Source: Xylaria sp. FL1777
Taxonomy: Eukaryota; Ascomycota; Sordariomycetes; Xylariales; Xylariaceae
Assembly: GCA_022578965.1 (NCBI GenBank)
Contig: MU400669.1
Location: forward strand, 31,153-95,152
Length of the DNA stretch: 64,000 nucleotides
Reading direction: 5' to 3'
Shown: positions 50,949 through 61,964 of the stretch, one piece after another
How positions within the stretch are numbered: the first letter of the stretch is position 1
How the letters are laid out: each line of letters begins with the position of its first letter
The notes under the pieces: generated by a model
Seen by the model: only the letters and a program-made list of their open reading frames with translations
Databases searched by the model: none
Told to the model about the DNA's origin: nothing
Translations under genes and position numbers: made by a program

Positions 50949-51710
50949 ATGACCGCCTCTATCCCAGCCGTGGCCATCCCGCGCTTAAACGATGGACATT
51001 TGCAGCTAATTAGGACTGGCTTCAATCCAACCGTTGATGACGTTATTGAAGTGAGGCGCATCCTTACCGAATTGCGCATCAGCAATCATACAGTCCCTAT
51101 GGAAATAGCTCTTATGATCCTCTCATTCGCCTCGTATCACCCGTGCCAATCGAGCATCAAGCGGTTGAAGGTAGAATATGAAGCCGATGAATTCTGGAAA
51201 CCAGGCCCCGAGGCCAGCATTGCGGGGCTCTATTTGACGGCGGCTACCCTGTCCGTCCCAGCCACCACCGCCAGACCAAAGTCGATTATTTTCCAGATGA
51301 AGGCTGCAGACCAGGGCTGGGCTGATAACGGAGGCGAGGGGACCTACCACAACAGCCACACATGGTATGAGGCGAGTATTCTAAGACCACGATCGGAAGA
51401 GTCCACGGCCACAGCCCTTGCAAATACTCGTATGAAAAACTTCCCTACTCCAGGAGAGGCCCGGGATCACCTTCGGAGTCATGGGTGGGATGTGGTAGAG
51501 AGCAACGGCACCATTGTCTGGAGAGTGCATAACAACATCACAGCCTGCAGCCGATACAGGCACTATAGGGTGGACTGGGTTGCGGGTATTCCCACCAAGG
51601 TCGACGATCCACGAGCTATGGGTGATGGTCAAGGCTTCCTGGAACTACTAGGACCAGGTGATGTTGTCGTCCTATGGGCTAGGGCAGAGGTGTGTGTCAA
51701 GGGGCAGTAA
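50949..51710 (+). CDS. Fungal conserved protein with DQGW/GTY-S-TW domain
   Basis: Single-exon gene, ATG to TAA, 253 residues. Residues 49-65 (VPMEIALMILSFASYHP) resemble the short LP-E-I-L-ILDFAEYWP element that starts many fungal proteins of this type. The core follows: IIFQMKAADQGW (113-124), GTYHNSHTWYEASIL (131-145), VWRVHNNITACSRYRHYRVDW (190-210) and LGPGDVVVLWARAE (234-247). This order is that of a fungal-only family known to me as uncharacterised, sometimes fused to other domains, and read as a beta-rich ligand or carbohydrate-type module; no function is established. The usual final strand after the ARA motif is short here, so the C-terminus may be trimmed. No signal peptide, so probably cytoplasmic. 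Confidence 0.7.
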   Translation: MTASIPAVAIPRLNDGHLQLIRTGFNPTVDDVIEVRRILTELRISNHTVPMEIALMILSFASYHPCQSSIKRLKVEYEADEFWKPGPEASIAGLYLTAATLSVPATTARPKSIIFQMKAADQGWADNGGEGTYHNSHTWYEASILRPRSEESTATALANTRMKNFPTPGEARDHLRSHGWDVVESNGTIVWRVHNNITACSRYRHYRVDWVAGIPTKVDDPRAMGDGQGFLELLGPGDVVVLWARAEVCVKGQ

Positions 51711-53158
51711 TCGGTATTGTAGGTTGTGCCGCTAACCTTTGTTAGGAACAAGCTTGGATGAACAAGATCCGGGAAGCGACTATAGAGATTGAGTATGAAG
51801 TGCTTTAATTCCACGGTATTTAATAGAGAAAGTATGAAACGCCCATAACGGTGCTTGGCTATATTATCCCATCAGGTAACTTTACGGCATTTTAACTTTG
51901 TATGTAAGTGAAATGTAACCCATCCCACCCTGTAGCCAGCCTTGTTATATTAACAGGTACACGCTACAATTTAGTGTGGCGCGATGCCTTCAAAGCCCTA
52001 CGTTATGCAGTATATCGCAACTTTCAAATAGTGTACACCACACGACTTATGTACACACCAAAATGCCCTCATAATATACACTAGAAGCTCGCGAAGCCTT
52101 GTCAAGCCCAAATCCTTCTTGTGATCACTAGGTCTTATATCCCTGTAGACCTTCGGTAGTTAGCGTATACGACTTATGCTGTATACGGAAGGTGGTTAAC
52201 TTTCTCTTCCCTAGGCAGCCTAGCTTCATATCTTACACTACATAAACGGTATAAGCAGGTGTGTCTTGCCACTAGGCACATCTTCCTTTCCATCTTTTTA
52301 GTACCAATGACAGCCTTATATACTGCGTAGCCTTAGGTAGCTATCTAAGCCCACATTAGTCATCCTATCGTTCCCGTCCATGATCCTACGTGTAGGTATA
52401 TCCCACTCGCTCTGCTTTAGTAGGGTTTCAGAGGCCGATTTTGCTAGCCGCATCTCCATCAGTGACGAGCAGCTGAAAGAAAGCGTTCTTGGGATCGTGA
52501 TGATGCCGCATTTAAGTAGTGATGGTGTCGTAGAGATGTGGATATACGCTTAGAATCTGAGTTCTAGAAACTACAGACAGGTTGACAGGATGATAATCCT
52601 GTAGCGCTACGCTGGATACTAGGAAAGCACGGGCATTGTTAATCATAAGGCTGCCATATAATTCAGGTAAAAAATTAGCTTTTAGGTAATCAGGCTCGAA
52701 TCTTTTTTGCTCCCTACAGATAATAGCCCTTGTTGCGCAAGTAGATATAGAAAACTTTCTTACCAAAAAGCCCCTGCCAGTACGAGCCCTAGCGTGGCGC
52801 TATAGGATTATCATCCTGTCGACCTGTAGCTAGTAAATAACGAGGGAAACGATCAAAACATATCTAGGATCATCCAGCTTATCGTTTAGCTGTGCCAGTG
52901 TTGGCTTTAGCGTGATAGCTGGCTAGGGATGTGCAGAATGCAGCTTGGTGATGTTGGGGGCTATATGCAGGATGGGTTTTCAGCACAGCTAAAAACTTCG
53001 TAGTTAATATAAAGTATTAGGAGCCCAAAAAGCCCAACAATAGGCTTCTATATAGTGTTCATTTCCCCGCAGTTTTCTTCGCACCTCGAGCTGCCAATGT
53101 TCTTCATGCCTTCACCTAAGAACTTGTCGGGTCTTCTCGAAGCTAGACATAGTAGAAT
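51711..53158. other. Intergenic region with one MITE-like element
   Basis: No supported gene. The minus frame at 52,512-52,766 starts at TTG and lies mostly inside the MITE-like element. Around 52,160-52,195 there is a short inverted pair (GTATACGACTTATGCTGTATAC). Confidence 0.45.
52577..52827. mobile_element. MITE-like element, 251 bp with long terminal inverted repeats
   Basis: The left arm (52,577-52,615) and the complement of the right arm (52,789-52,827) agree over about 39 bases with four differences, all transitions; the shared core is GACAGGATGATAATCCT. The centre has no coding capacity. Length and structure fit a miniature inverted-repeat transposable element mobilised by an unlinked transposase. 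A target duplication could not be fixed. Confidence 0.65.
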
Positions 53159-55218
53159 ATGCCTAGAAACAAGAAAAAGGCCGATGTGGCCTGGAAGCCC
53201 GGCTTCTGGAAACGCTTTCCTTGGTTGGGGGTCGGTGCTTGTATCGCCTTGTGAGCCCCGTCATACGCTAAATTACCATGTGCTCTCTACTTGCTTACGT
53301 CGCCTTACAGTTTAATTACATCTGGAGCTATTGTGGCCGCATTGTGCTATTCAGACGATCAAGAGGTGTCATCGTGGCCTTCTGCTCGATATCCGGTATC
53401 GGTCGCCGTCCTGTTGTCGATCTTGGTGAATGTCGCCAACGTGAACCTCGCAGTCGCTATGAGTCAAGGTTATGCCGTTTGCTGGTGGCTTAAAGCGCTC
53501 AAAGGCGCTCGTCTTGCGCAGTTGCAGTTCGATCTTGATGTACAACATAGTCTTAAGGCGTTCACACGGAGATCTCGAACATTTGACCGGTTTTCTGTGG
53601 CAGCCGTCATTGCGATGGCAGTCAGTGTCGCTGATGGTCCATTACTCCAGCAGGCTACAACGTCAACGTTAAAGGTCTTCACTTCAGACAACACTACAGT
53701 TATAGTCTACGTCTCTCCTGAGAAACTGCCGAGTAACTTTAGCGACTGGGGCGGATCGGCCGTGGCGACCGGTGTACTACAGCCCGTATTTGCCAACGTG
53801 AGCAAGGCTTACGCTTCACGCGACGATATCATTCTGCCAAATTCAGGCTGCGAAGACAACAGCACTTGCCTTCTTTCTATGCCAGGTCCAGGCTTCGATG
53901 TTTCTTGCAGCGAGAGTCTTATGCCCTATGACTTCTACGCCCACGACAGCGATAACCTGTTTGTCGAGAATAACACCACGGCGTTTCAGGTGAGCTTCGA
54001 GTTTGGAGGCAAAGCCAGTATCGCCGCATATAGCATGGTAAATTTCACAGCATTGTACAAATTGAATGCGCCATGTACTGGGTCTTTCACGGTGAAGCGA
54101 TGTGTGATGAGGCTCGCAACAGTAGCATATCCCGTTACAGTTAGCAACAACACAGCCACTATTCAGAAGTGGCAGCCATCTATGAACGAGACAATCGAGA
54201 TTGCTCAATTCAACACTTCCAATAACGGCCTCGGCGAACTGTACGAAGGGTGTCAGAGTTACGATGTATCGGGGTTAAAGGTATACATTATTGCGCGAAG
54301 GCTTTAGAACTGTATATTAGGTAATCTTCCGCTAACAGTATATAGGGACGCTCCACTTGTGTCGTAGGTCATGTAGGCGTGACCGTTGTCGATGGGGATG
54401 ATGACAACGGATTCCGGACTATGTTAGGCGGTATCGTCTCTGTCGCGGAGTCCCTCTACCGGTCGAGCGCCAACCTGGTTATCTCAGAGGCCTCACGTGA
54501 GGGGTTTCTTCTCGGTGTCAGTGGACAGTCAGCATCAAATTACCTGACGTCCCAATCTTCTACTTACGGTGATTGTAAGATGACATGGGGAGATCCCTCA
54601 GTGGATATCGTCAACACGATCCGGGAATTGATGTTTCGTAGCGCCATCGCCAATAGCATGGCGAATGCATCATATGCAACTCCTCAACAACTCCCTGGTA
54701 CAAGCACCAAAGTTGTTGCAGCTTATGTAACTCACTACCAATACCTTGGCATAGCGCTTGGTATCATGATTTTGCAGATGGGCGTTGTTTTCTTCCTACT
54801 CGGGGGATGGCAGGCGCTGGGTCGAAAAGTGTCACTGGATACCTTCGAAATCAGCAAGGCCCTTGGCGCTCCTGTGTTACGGGAAGTAGGCTCCAATCGT
54901 ACGATCGACAAGATAGTGAAGATCGCGGGGAATAAAAGTCTCCGGTACGGAGAATGGGTTGGCAAAGATGCAGGAGAAACAAAAGCTGAATCATCAGCGC
55001 CTCTGCTATCTCCCTCCGATCTTTCAATCAGTGCGCAGTACCCATTGTCATCGAGTGGGAGATATGAGCCCTTACCGCAAGGCAATATCGCATCGGAAAT
55101 GGATAACACAACGGCTTTCGGATACGAACGCGAATCTTTACGGACCACAACACCACAGTTGCGGCTCGGTGAAGTCACGGACATAAGCCCGGCAAGGCCT
55201 AATGTCCTATACTACTAG
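53159..55218 (+). CDS. Fungal multi-span membrane protein with glycosylated ectodomain
   Basis: Three exons: 53,159-53,250, 53,311-54,280 and 54,346-55,218, with introns of 60 and 65 bases. Donors are GTGAGC and GTATAC, and a CGCTAAC branch site precedes the second acceptor. Phases agree, giving 644 residues. The ATG at 53,159 opens MPRNKKKADVAWKPGFWKRF, and exon 1 joins exon 2 within helix 1. Helices lie at about 22-42, 60-80 and 125-143 (ending DGPLLQ), and a fourth at about 487-509. Between helices 3 and 4 is a long ectodomain with many N-x-S/T sites and paired Cys; the tail after 510 is cytoplasmic and Ser-rich. This plan matches the fungal DUF3176-like group; function unknown. The exon 2-3 junction is the least certain point. 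Confidence 0.75.
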
Positions 55219-56469
55219 AGCATTCGCCTTTGTAAGTCGGTCAGGAAATCTGCGGAAGAGAAAACTATAATTAGAAGGTAGCAATAAATTGACAACCATT
55301 AGTCTAAACGATTGTGTTAGGAGAATTAATTGGCCAGCCATGATGAAAGCCCTAAGATGTATTAGTGTCAGGCTTTGCCATTGTGTGTATGTATTGTAGT
55401 TGTAGATGGGATGGAGTGGACCTAGTGTCTTAACACTGTAGCTACCATATATATACATAGCTAGGCCGTAGCTGCCTACAATTAGAGTCACATCTTTTAA
55501 GTTTATCAATAACCTCCAGGCCAGAGAACATTTAGATAAGCTAAGCATATAGCTACACGATCATCACACCATTCCTCGCGGTAGAATGTGAGAGGTTACT
55601 TTACGCACGTCAAATGTCGTGTAACCTAATAATGTAGCAAGTATATTAAACGTTACATTTAACTAAACTAATTCATAAGTAAAGTAGAAAGACCTCATTA
55701 TAAACATAAACAGGACTTCTGTGCCCTGATTATCCCCTAAGTCTATTACAGTACATGAAGTGACTTCTTTTCCTAGTTTAGTTTTAATAGGTCTAAGATC
55801 CGTCATCTCATGTGTCGTGGAGATGTGTGGTATGCTATCTATATACCGTTAATCTGTGACTGCGTGTGCTATAGAGAGCATTCTAAATGCTACAATTGGA
55901 GCTTAATTCCACCGATTATCCACTCCCCTGGTTTTCATATCCCAGCCCTGCAAAGCGTCCTGGTCTTTCTTTTCGGGCGCTAAATTTGGGTTTGAGTCTT
56001 TGCAATATTAGTAACTCAGTACGAAGGTGTCTGCTGACTCATCATGGCGGTGCGGCGGTCGCTGAATACGCTAATTTGCTGATGTGTCGGAGTCACCCTA
56101 ATGGAGCACCATATAAAAATGCTTTATGAACGAAAGTATAGGTTGCACCGAACATTTGCATAGAGCTCCGACCATCGGCGGTAGAGGAAGCATAGTTTGA
56201 TATAGCTACAGCTAGGAAACTAACTTTACTACCTATTACACTTAGTCTTGGCAGGTTTTTATGCGCTTGGAAGTTAATTCTTCTCAAGCTTTACCTGCCT
56301 TTTTTTAAAAGGGAGTGTAGGCGGCGTGGTGAAGCTTTCTAATAGATATAAGGCCAAAGGGACTAGAGGCGGCTGAGAACTTTTCACCAAATTAATTTCT
56401 GCATCATTCACCAACATTCAATACGAACTTGAAGATATCAACTCATCACTCCTATCTATCGTCGATAAT
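55219..56469. other. Intergenic region
   Basis: No supported gene. A segment at about 55,735-55,790 resembles 63,695-63,750 (shared AGTGACTTCTT and CCTA-TT words), suggesting an old dispersed repeat. A T-rich and then CA-rich leader (about 56,395-56,465) precedes the next gene. Confidence 0.4.
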
Positions 56470-57219
56470 ATGACAGCAACACCAATTCTTTTAGAGCTGA
56501 ATAGCCAAACCCCAGCTCCCTCATCCGCTGTCGAGGCTGCTCATAGCCCTCCATCACATGCTGGGCCAGGACCGGCAACCGGCGGGCGTTTCTATGAGGA
56601 AGATAAGCAAACCCCTTCGATATTATTCAGGTTCTGTCCGGACACATCTCGACTCTGCAGGGTGGAGTGTCATGAATGGGTCGCCTTTATGCATATTAAA
56701 TGCTCAGACGTTCCTCGGTTGATGCGCGAGGGATTCTACTGGGATGCTTCCAATATTATCAAAGAAGAAGGGTACATCCATTACGGGCGTCAAGGCTCTA
56801 ATGTCGATTCATGGGACTCTGCGTCTGAAAGAAAGTACTTCCTCGCAGATATCCATCAACCTCGGCGCTGGATTGCCTGTCTTGTCGTAAAGTCATTGCA
56901 TCTTGACATTCTATACGACTTCGACGTGAGCCAATTATCACGGAAGCTGATTAGATCTGTATCAGCAATGAATCAGGATGAGAAATATATCTACGGATAT
57001 ACAGCGTATACGGCCACCGACAAAGTTACTAAAACGAGTGCAACCCCAATGAAAGGATTTAACATGATTTACGATAAAATGCCTCTGGAGGGATTCTGGC
57101 CTTGGCCGCCGAAGGACAATAAAAGTCGATCGAAGGAAGATCTTATGGATATTGGAACACTCCGAATAGGGGAAGATGGCGTGGCTGGGCAAGAAAAGAA
57201 AGAGGGGGCGGTACTGTAG
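56470..57219 (+). CDS. Uncharacterised protein, 249 residues
   Basis: Single exon, ATG to TAG, preceded by a leader with CAACA/CATCA words common before fungal starts. Residues 1-40 are Pro/Ser/Ala-rich and probably disordered. Residues 45-215 look folded, with Trp- and Cys-bearing stretches (FRFCPDTSRLCRVECHEWVAF, about 53-73; FYWDASNIIKEEGYIHYGRQ, about 88-107). The C-terminus is charged (KSRSKEDL, EKKEG). No signal peptide or membrane helix. I do not recognise a family. Reading-frame length and codon use support a real gene, possibly lineage-specific and close to transposon-rich DNA. Confidence 0.55.
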   Translation: MTATPILLELNSQTPAPSSAVEAAHSPPSHAGPGPATGGRFYEEDKQTPSILFRFCPDTSRLCRVECHEWVAFMHIKCSDVPRLMREGFYWDASNIIKEEGYIHYGRQGSNVDSWDSASERKYFLADIHQPRRWIACLVVKSLHLDILYDFDVSQLSRKLIRSVSAMNQDEKYIYGYTAYTATDKVTKTSATPMKGFNMIYDKMPLEGFWPWPPKDNKSRSKEDLMDIGTLRIGEDGVAGQEKKEGAVL

Positions 57220-57724
57220 GCCACATAGTTCGAGGAGATGTAATCACAGCATACCAGTGAATAGAAGACCTCAAGACAGAAAGTGCGATTTATTTCGATG
57301 AGTTTTTCGTGGATATCTATCAGGGTCTATTGTATCTAGAGTGAAGTCAAGTCGCCTACTTGCTACCAAAGTGTCTGACAATATCGCGGTCAGAACAATT
57401 GAAATAGTTGGAAGTGGCCTGCTGGATAGAAAGATTCGACCGACAGATACCAATTCTGGGTCGCAATGTAGTAAAGGGCATGCAGGCCTCTTTCTATTCC
57501 CAATCAGTAGCTGTTTCCATCCTAGGCTGTCTCCCTTGCCGCTCGGCTCGTCATTAGAATGTATTGCAGCACCTACCCAAGATGTTCAGATCTTGTCCCA
57601 CGGAGGTGCGAACCTCGAGACCTCTCCTCTGTTCGAGATTATATTATTCTCGAGCAGCCGGTTTCTTCTATATTCTTCTCTCCTCTTCTTTTCTCAGAAG
57701 CAAACTATAGGCAGCAATAATTAA
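57220..57724. other. Spacer; probable promoter/leader of the next gene
   Basis: A plus frame at 57,341-57,724 starts only at GTG and runs into a pyrimidine-rich tract (about 57,655-57,700, TTCTTCTATATTCTTC type). Such tracts are typical of fungal core promoters, so I read this as upstream DNA of the gene at 57,828 and not as coding. Confidence 0.4.
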
Positions 57725-57727
57725 CTT

Positions 57728-57759
57728 ACCAACATCATCACCAACATCATCACCAACAT

Positions 57760-57824
<65 letters not shown>
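57728..57824 (+). repeat. CAT/CAC microsatellite in the 5' leader
   Basis: Starts as interrupted ACCAACATCATC units, then CCA units, then about 16-17 uninterrupted CAT triplets (57,775-57,824). It ends three bases before the ATG at 57,828, so it would lie in the transcript leader. Confidence 0.9.
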
Positions 57825-57826
<2 letters not shown>

Positions 57827-57827
57827 T

Positions 57828-58363
57828 ATGATTTTTCAATTTCTTGTCGATATTATTACTATTTTTAACAATTTAATTAAACATCTTATCGAGTAAGTCC
57901 TTTTTACACCCTTTCTTTATGCCCCTCGGGAGGCTTGGGATACTATAACGCAGTATACCCTCATAACGTTAAACAATATCAATCAGTCAATCGACCAACA
58001 TTTCCACTTCTATTAGATAACTAGTACTAATTTAATCATAATAGCTTAAAGCCCCTTGTCGACCTCCCTCCGCCCGACCACCACCGGGTCGACGACGCCG
58101 TTCCGGCCGATGTGCCATTTTCCAACTCTCCTCCGTAAGCAGTAACGAATTCTACGATGCTTGAATCAGATTATTAACAGGTTAAAAGACATACCGAGGA
58201 GGGAACGTCTGACACATGGGCTGGAAGAGTGTCGGAGGGACCGGTCGACTTGGCCTGGCATAGTGTCGCTATGCGGTGGTATATTATTATTATAGCGTCT
58301 ATTATATTATTATCGCTTACGGCGTCCATTCTTGTGGCTATTGTTTGCTTTACAGCGAAGTAG
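57828..58363 (+). CDS. Small protein with hydrophobic N-terminus and C-terminal membrane helix
   Basis: A three-exon model: 57,828-57,892, 58,045-58,134 and 58,189-58,363, giving 109 residues. Donors are GTAAGT and GTAAGC. Intron 1 has ACTAAT ahead of its acceptor; intron 2 (54 bases) has TATTAAC ten bases before AAAAG. All phases agree. Residues 1-22 (MIFQFLVDIITIFNNLIKHL...) are hydrophobic, 23-52 are Pro/Asp-rich (LPPPDHHRVDDAVPADV), and a helix at about 82-105 (YIIIIASIILLSLTASILVAIV) ends five residues before the stop. No family is recognised. An alternative acceptor at 58,180 gives an 89-residue product without that helix. It is convergent with the rhodopsin-like gene. Confidence 0.5.
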
Positions 58364-58598
58364 CGTTATAAAACATTAATAAATAGCGTTAAACAGCGTT
58401 CCTGAGTCCAAAATCATTAAGCCTTGCCTATCGAAGTTAATTGGTGCTAAGATCCGCTTGTTGTTCGTTATAATCTCGTCCAAATGCCGTAGGGTGAGCT
58501 TCAAGTAAGCGTCTCCGCTCTGTGGGGCGAATGTGGTATGGGGAACTCCAGTTTCGGATGCCACAACCTCCAGTCATGGAGGCTTCCATACCAACACT

Positions 58599-61500
58599 TC
58601 AACATTGGTATGCAACAGTAGCACTACGTTCTATTTTACTCTTGCTCCGATGACCACGCCGACGATGGTTTCGCTCTGTCGATTTGGTAACTAAACATAA
58701 GCCCAGAAGTTTTTCAACTAAAGGGCGGTACGTGATGGTGCAACATGCCACGATCCCCGTTGATATTTCGAGGCCTGATAAGACTGCAGGCCAGACATTA
58801 TCCCCTATTGTAGGCATTAGATAACGTTCTTGAGCACCTCGTAATGAGCAAGATGCTATACTAAGTAAAGAGACACATATTAAAAACTTACAGCTCGGGT
58901 CATAGAGGGATAAGTGATCGCCGTCCGACTGCGCGACGGCAGTGGAGGCCAAAGATGCATTGTGTGCGTAGAATAAGCGGGCTATGCTGACGACACACGC
59001 CCTTAGTCAATGGTAAGCATCAGTAGGTGTAATATTCGACAAATGTAATGCGGCTTACACGCTACCAGTGGCGAAAGCACACGACAGAAGAAATTTACGA
59101 CTGGTGGACATCTGTAATTTCCATAGACAGGGCATCGGGGTACCAAGGACTACGAAATCTAGAATAACGTTAAATATACCGAGGACTAGAGTGACAGTCC
59201 CGAAGCTTATGCAGGTGCCTGGAATAGAGCTGTCCCAAGTTTTCTGAACAGGATAGCAAGTAAAGTTGCTAGCAAAGAAAGCTGCGAAAAGCCAGGACGA
59301 AACGACTGCTGCGATTGTTATAAGAGCATTTCGGAACCACCTCATTGGGAAGATACGGTGGTAGAGGAAAAGTACTGTGTCATCTTCAATGAGCCGAGGT
59401 GGTAATAATTAAAAAAAAAAAAAAAAAAAAAGAACAATGATGGAAAATGAAGCGGTAAGCTAACCGCACTAGTCACGGGCCATGCCCTCGCGGGCCACTT
59501 TGCCCACCTAACACCACTAGTTAATTGAAGTCTAATTCTTTAACAAATTAGCTCAAAATAGCTAGTTTTCCGCGTTTTCTACTAATATACAGTCTTTAGC
59601 TTCCGTATTGTCTTTTTTAATAGCTTCTTTAGCTAGAACTAGAGTTATTAGCATATTATAATCGCTAGCTTTATTTTTAAAAACTACTTTACTTTTTAGC
59701 CTTTGTTTTACTTGCTGAACGTTTGCTATATAAACTAGCTATTAACCTAGTAAAAGCTTTATCTTTTTTTGCTTTTTTTTTCTAGTTTTTTGAAGTCTAG
59801 CTTTAAAATAGCTAATTTTAGCTTTAAAATGCGCTATTTTTTTAGCTTAATAATTAAAAGCTTTGCTAGCTTTCTAAGTAATTAGCTATTATGCTAGCAA
59901 ATTAAGCGCTATATATTAATTAGCAAGCTTTTAGCTATTTTGTTAAAGATTTTAGCTATTTATAAGTATATTAAAGCAAAAATTAAGCTTAAATATTAAA
60001 AATTTAAGTGTTTTAAATTAGTTTGCTTTTAAAAGGTTATTAGCTTTAGCTTTTATTATACTTTCTTTTTTTAATATTATATATTTTGAAAATAATAGCT
60101 TTAAGCAATCCTAAAGGTATATTTTAGCTGTTTTTTACGCGTTTTTTAGTATATTAAGCATTAAAACGTTAATTTTAGCTAGTTAAAATACTTTTAAAAC
60201 GTTTTTTTTTAAAGGCTGAATTCTTAAAGCTATAATTAAACCTTTTAGTAAATGTTTTTTTAGCTGTTTTTTTAACAATAAAAAAACCTTTATATTTAAC
60301 GCTTAAATAACGTAATTATAGTAAAGCTTATAAAAAACAAGCCATATTTTATTTAACAAACAAGCTATTAAAAAAAAGTTGTTTATATAAAAGTTATAAC
60401 TATTATAAACTAATATTACTTATTTATTGCTATATTAGCAATAAATAGCCGGAATAAAAATGCTTTTAAGCTAATTTATTGCTATTTTATTGCTAGTTTA
60501 CCTCTTAAGCAAAGCTTTAAACTTTTAATTGTTTTATAAACTAATATTTTAGTTTAAAAACTATTATTATTAAATATTAAAGCTTTTAAAAATAACTAGT
60601 AATAAAAAAGCTATTTTATTACTGCTAATATACTTTATTACTATTATTTATTTATTTTGTTTAGTGTTTTTTTTAAGTGCTAATTAGCTTTTTTTTTTGC
60701 AAACAACTTAATAGTTATTACTAACGCTTTAGCTAGTTTTTATTTCGTTAGTATTATATTAGCAGTTTAATAAAAAATTAACTACTTTTAAAGCGTTAAG
60801 TTAATTAAAAAAAACGTTAATATTAATAACTATAGCTTTATTAATTTTTAAATAGCTAATTATTTAAGCTTTAGCAGTTTTAATTGCTAGATTTTTTTTA
60901 AAAAAGCAATAATGCTATATATTTTCGACTTTTTTTTTTTTTCTATAAACACTTAGCATATAATTAGCTATTTGCTAAAACTTAACAAATAAAAATACAT
61001 AGCTTAATTTTGCTTAGCTAATAGCCTAATAAGCTAATTAAGCTTTTAGGTATAAAAATAAAGCTTAAAAGCTTTTATTTGTTTTTTTTCTAGTTAGTTT
61101 ACCGTTTATATAGCGTTATAAGCTAGTTCGCAGAACTTTAAACTTTTTAGCTGCTGTTTAAACTAGCATCCCAAGTTTAACAGCGCGAACTGCCTTTACT
61201 ATGCGTTTTATTTCATCCGAAAAAAGCATCGCGATAAAAAAAAAAAAAAAACGCTTCAATTGAATATAAAGAGCAAAAAAGAAAATAAAAAGTGGTGGAG
61301 TTATGAAGGAGTGATTAAATACGCGTGTCGCGTAAAAAGCGGGTGGTTGGGTGGCCCGTGAGGGCATGGCCCGTGGCCAGTGCGGTTATCTTATATCATT
61401 CGGCGATTAATCGGGCAATTCTTGACTTGCCCACACACGAATAGGCGGGTCACAGGAACGGGCGGGTAGATCTACTCACTTGAAAATTTGACGCATGCCA

Positions 61501-61964
61501 TGCCGAAAACATAAAAGCTCACAGCGACCAAGGCAGTCTATATAAACTAGTAAGTAGCTACTCTCAATACGGCCTTTGCTGCGAAGGAGGGTGGAAGACC
61601 AACGATTGTATATGCTCTGATATCGGTCACTAGATTGACATGGCGACCCATCCCAAACCGAGTCATGATACTCAGCGACGATGCGTAACCCACGTAAAAT
61701 CCCTAGAGAATATAGTGGGTTTAGTTTTCTTCGACGCAATATATATAGATAGAGCAAGACAGTACTTACGTAGGCGACCAAAAGACAATAGTCATCCTTG
61801 CCTAAACCCGAGCGGCCGATACGACGGGAAAGAAACCTCAATATTACGGAAAGGGTGGTAGCAAAGAGGAAAATGGCATTTAAAGTATGAATCAAAGGGA
61901 TTCTGGTCTCGCTGGCATGACTTTTCAGATAGTCAATCTGTTCTAGTGTCAAAGTAGGAGACAT
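58599..61964 (-). CDS. Fungal rhodopsin-like seven-helix membrane protein, transposon in intron 3
   Basis: Six exons on the minus strand: 61,964-61,770, 61,702-61,604, 61,537-61,480, 59,374-59,059, 58,986-58,892 and 58,804-58,599. Introns are 67, 66, 2,105, 72 and 87 bases. All phases agree, giving 322 residues, close to the family's usual size. Family marks: a GKDDY box (55-59) after helix 1, GMGRH (82-86), KFSILFLYHRIFP (115-127), the FTCYPV...W...C motif (155-172), FVVLGTPMP...WKLQM, and WPAVLSGLEISTGIVACC followed by YRPL. This is the fungal rhodopsin-domain family of plasma-membrane-type proteins seen in many ascomycetes, often of unknown ligand. Intron 3 holds a Fot1-like element. The C-terminal end is uncertain: an open stretch at 58,376-58,575 could be a further exon. 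Confidence 0.8.
59411..59431. repeat. A21 homopolymer in intron 3
   Basis: Twenty-one consecutive A on the plus strand (T on the transcribed gene strand), 37 bases from the exon 4 acceptor. As a T-run in the transcript it may serve as the polypyrimidine tract. Confidence 0.85.
59463..61386 (-). mobile_element. Fot1/pogo-type (Tc1/mariner) DNA transposon, RIP-degraded
   Basis: Exactly 1,924 bp between TA dinucleotides (59,461-59,462 and 61,387-61,388), the target duplication of Tc1/mariner. Terminal inverted repeats begin ACCGCACTRGYCACGGGCC and agree at 33 of the first 36 bases, all differences being transitions. Fot1 itself is about 1.9 kb. The ends (about 59,463-59,520 and 61,150-61,386) keep normal GC, while the interior is as AT-rich as the RIP block. 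The transposon is transcribed in the same direction as the host gene. Confidence 0.85.
59530..61229 (-). pseudogene. Fot1/pogo-type transposase, inactivated
   Basis: The minus-strand ATG at 61,229 opens MLFSDEIKRIVKAVRAV. The helix-turn-helix pattern TAAKKFKVLRTSL..RYINGKLTRKK follows at about 61,075-61,160, broken by TAA where CAA is expected. This is the DNA-binding head of pogo/Fot1 transposases. Near 60,738-60,760 YNTNE corresponds to the catalytic YN-DE box with Asp changed to Asn by a TG-to-TA change. The remaining catalytic residues are not legible. Confidence 0.75.

Noticed and set aside
54735..55184. 149-residue minus-strand frame under the membrane protein gene
   Set aside because: Shadow of exon 3 of the gene at 53,159-55,218.
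57341..57724. 127-residue frame
   Set aside because: Starts at GTG, runs into a pyrimidine-rich promoter-like tract and simple repeats, and has no recognisable fold.
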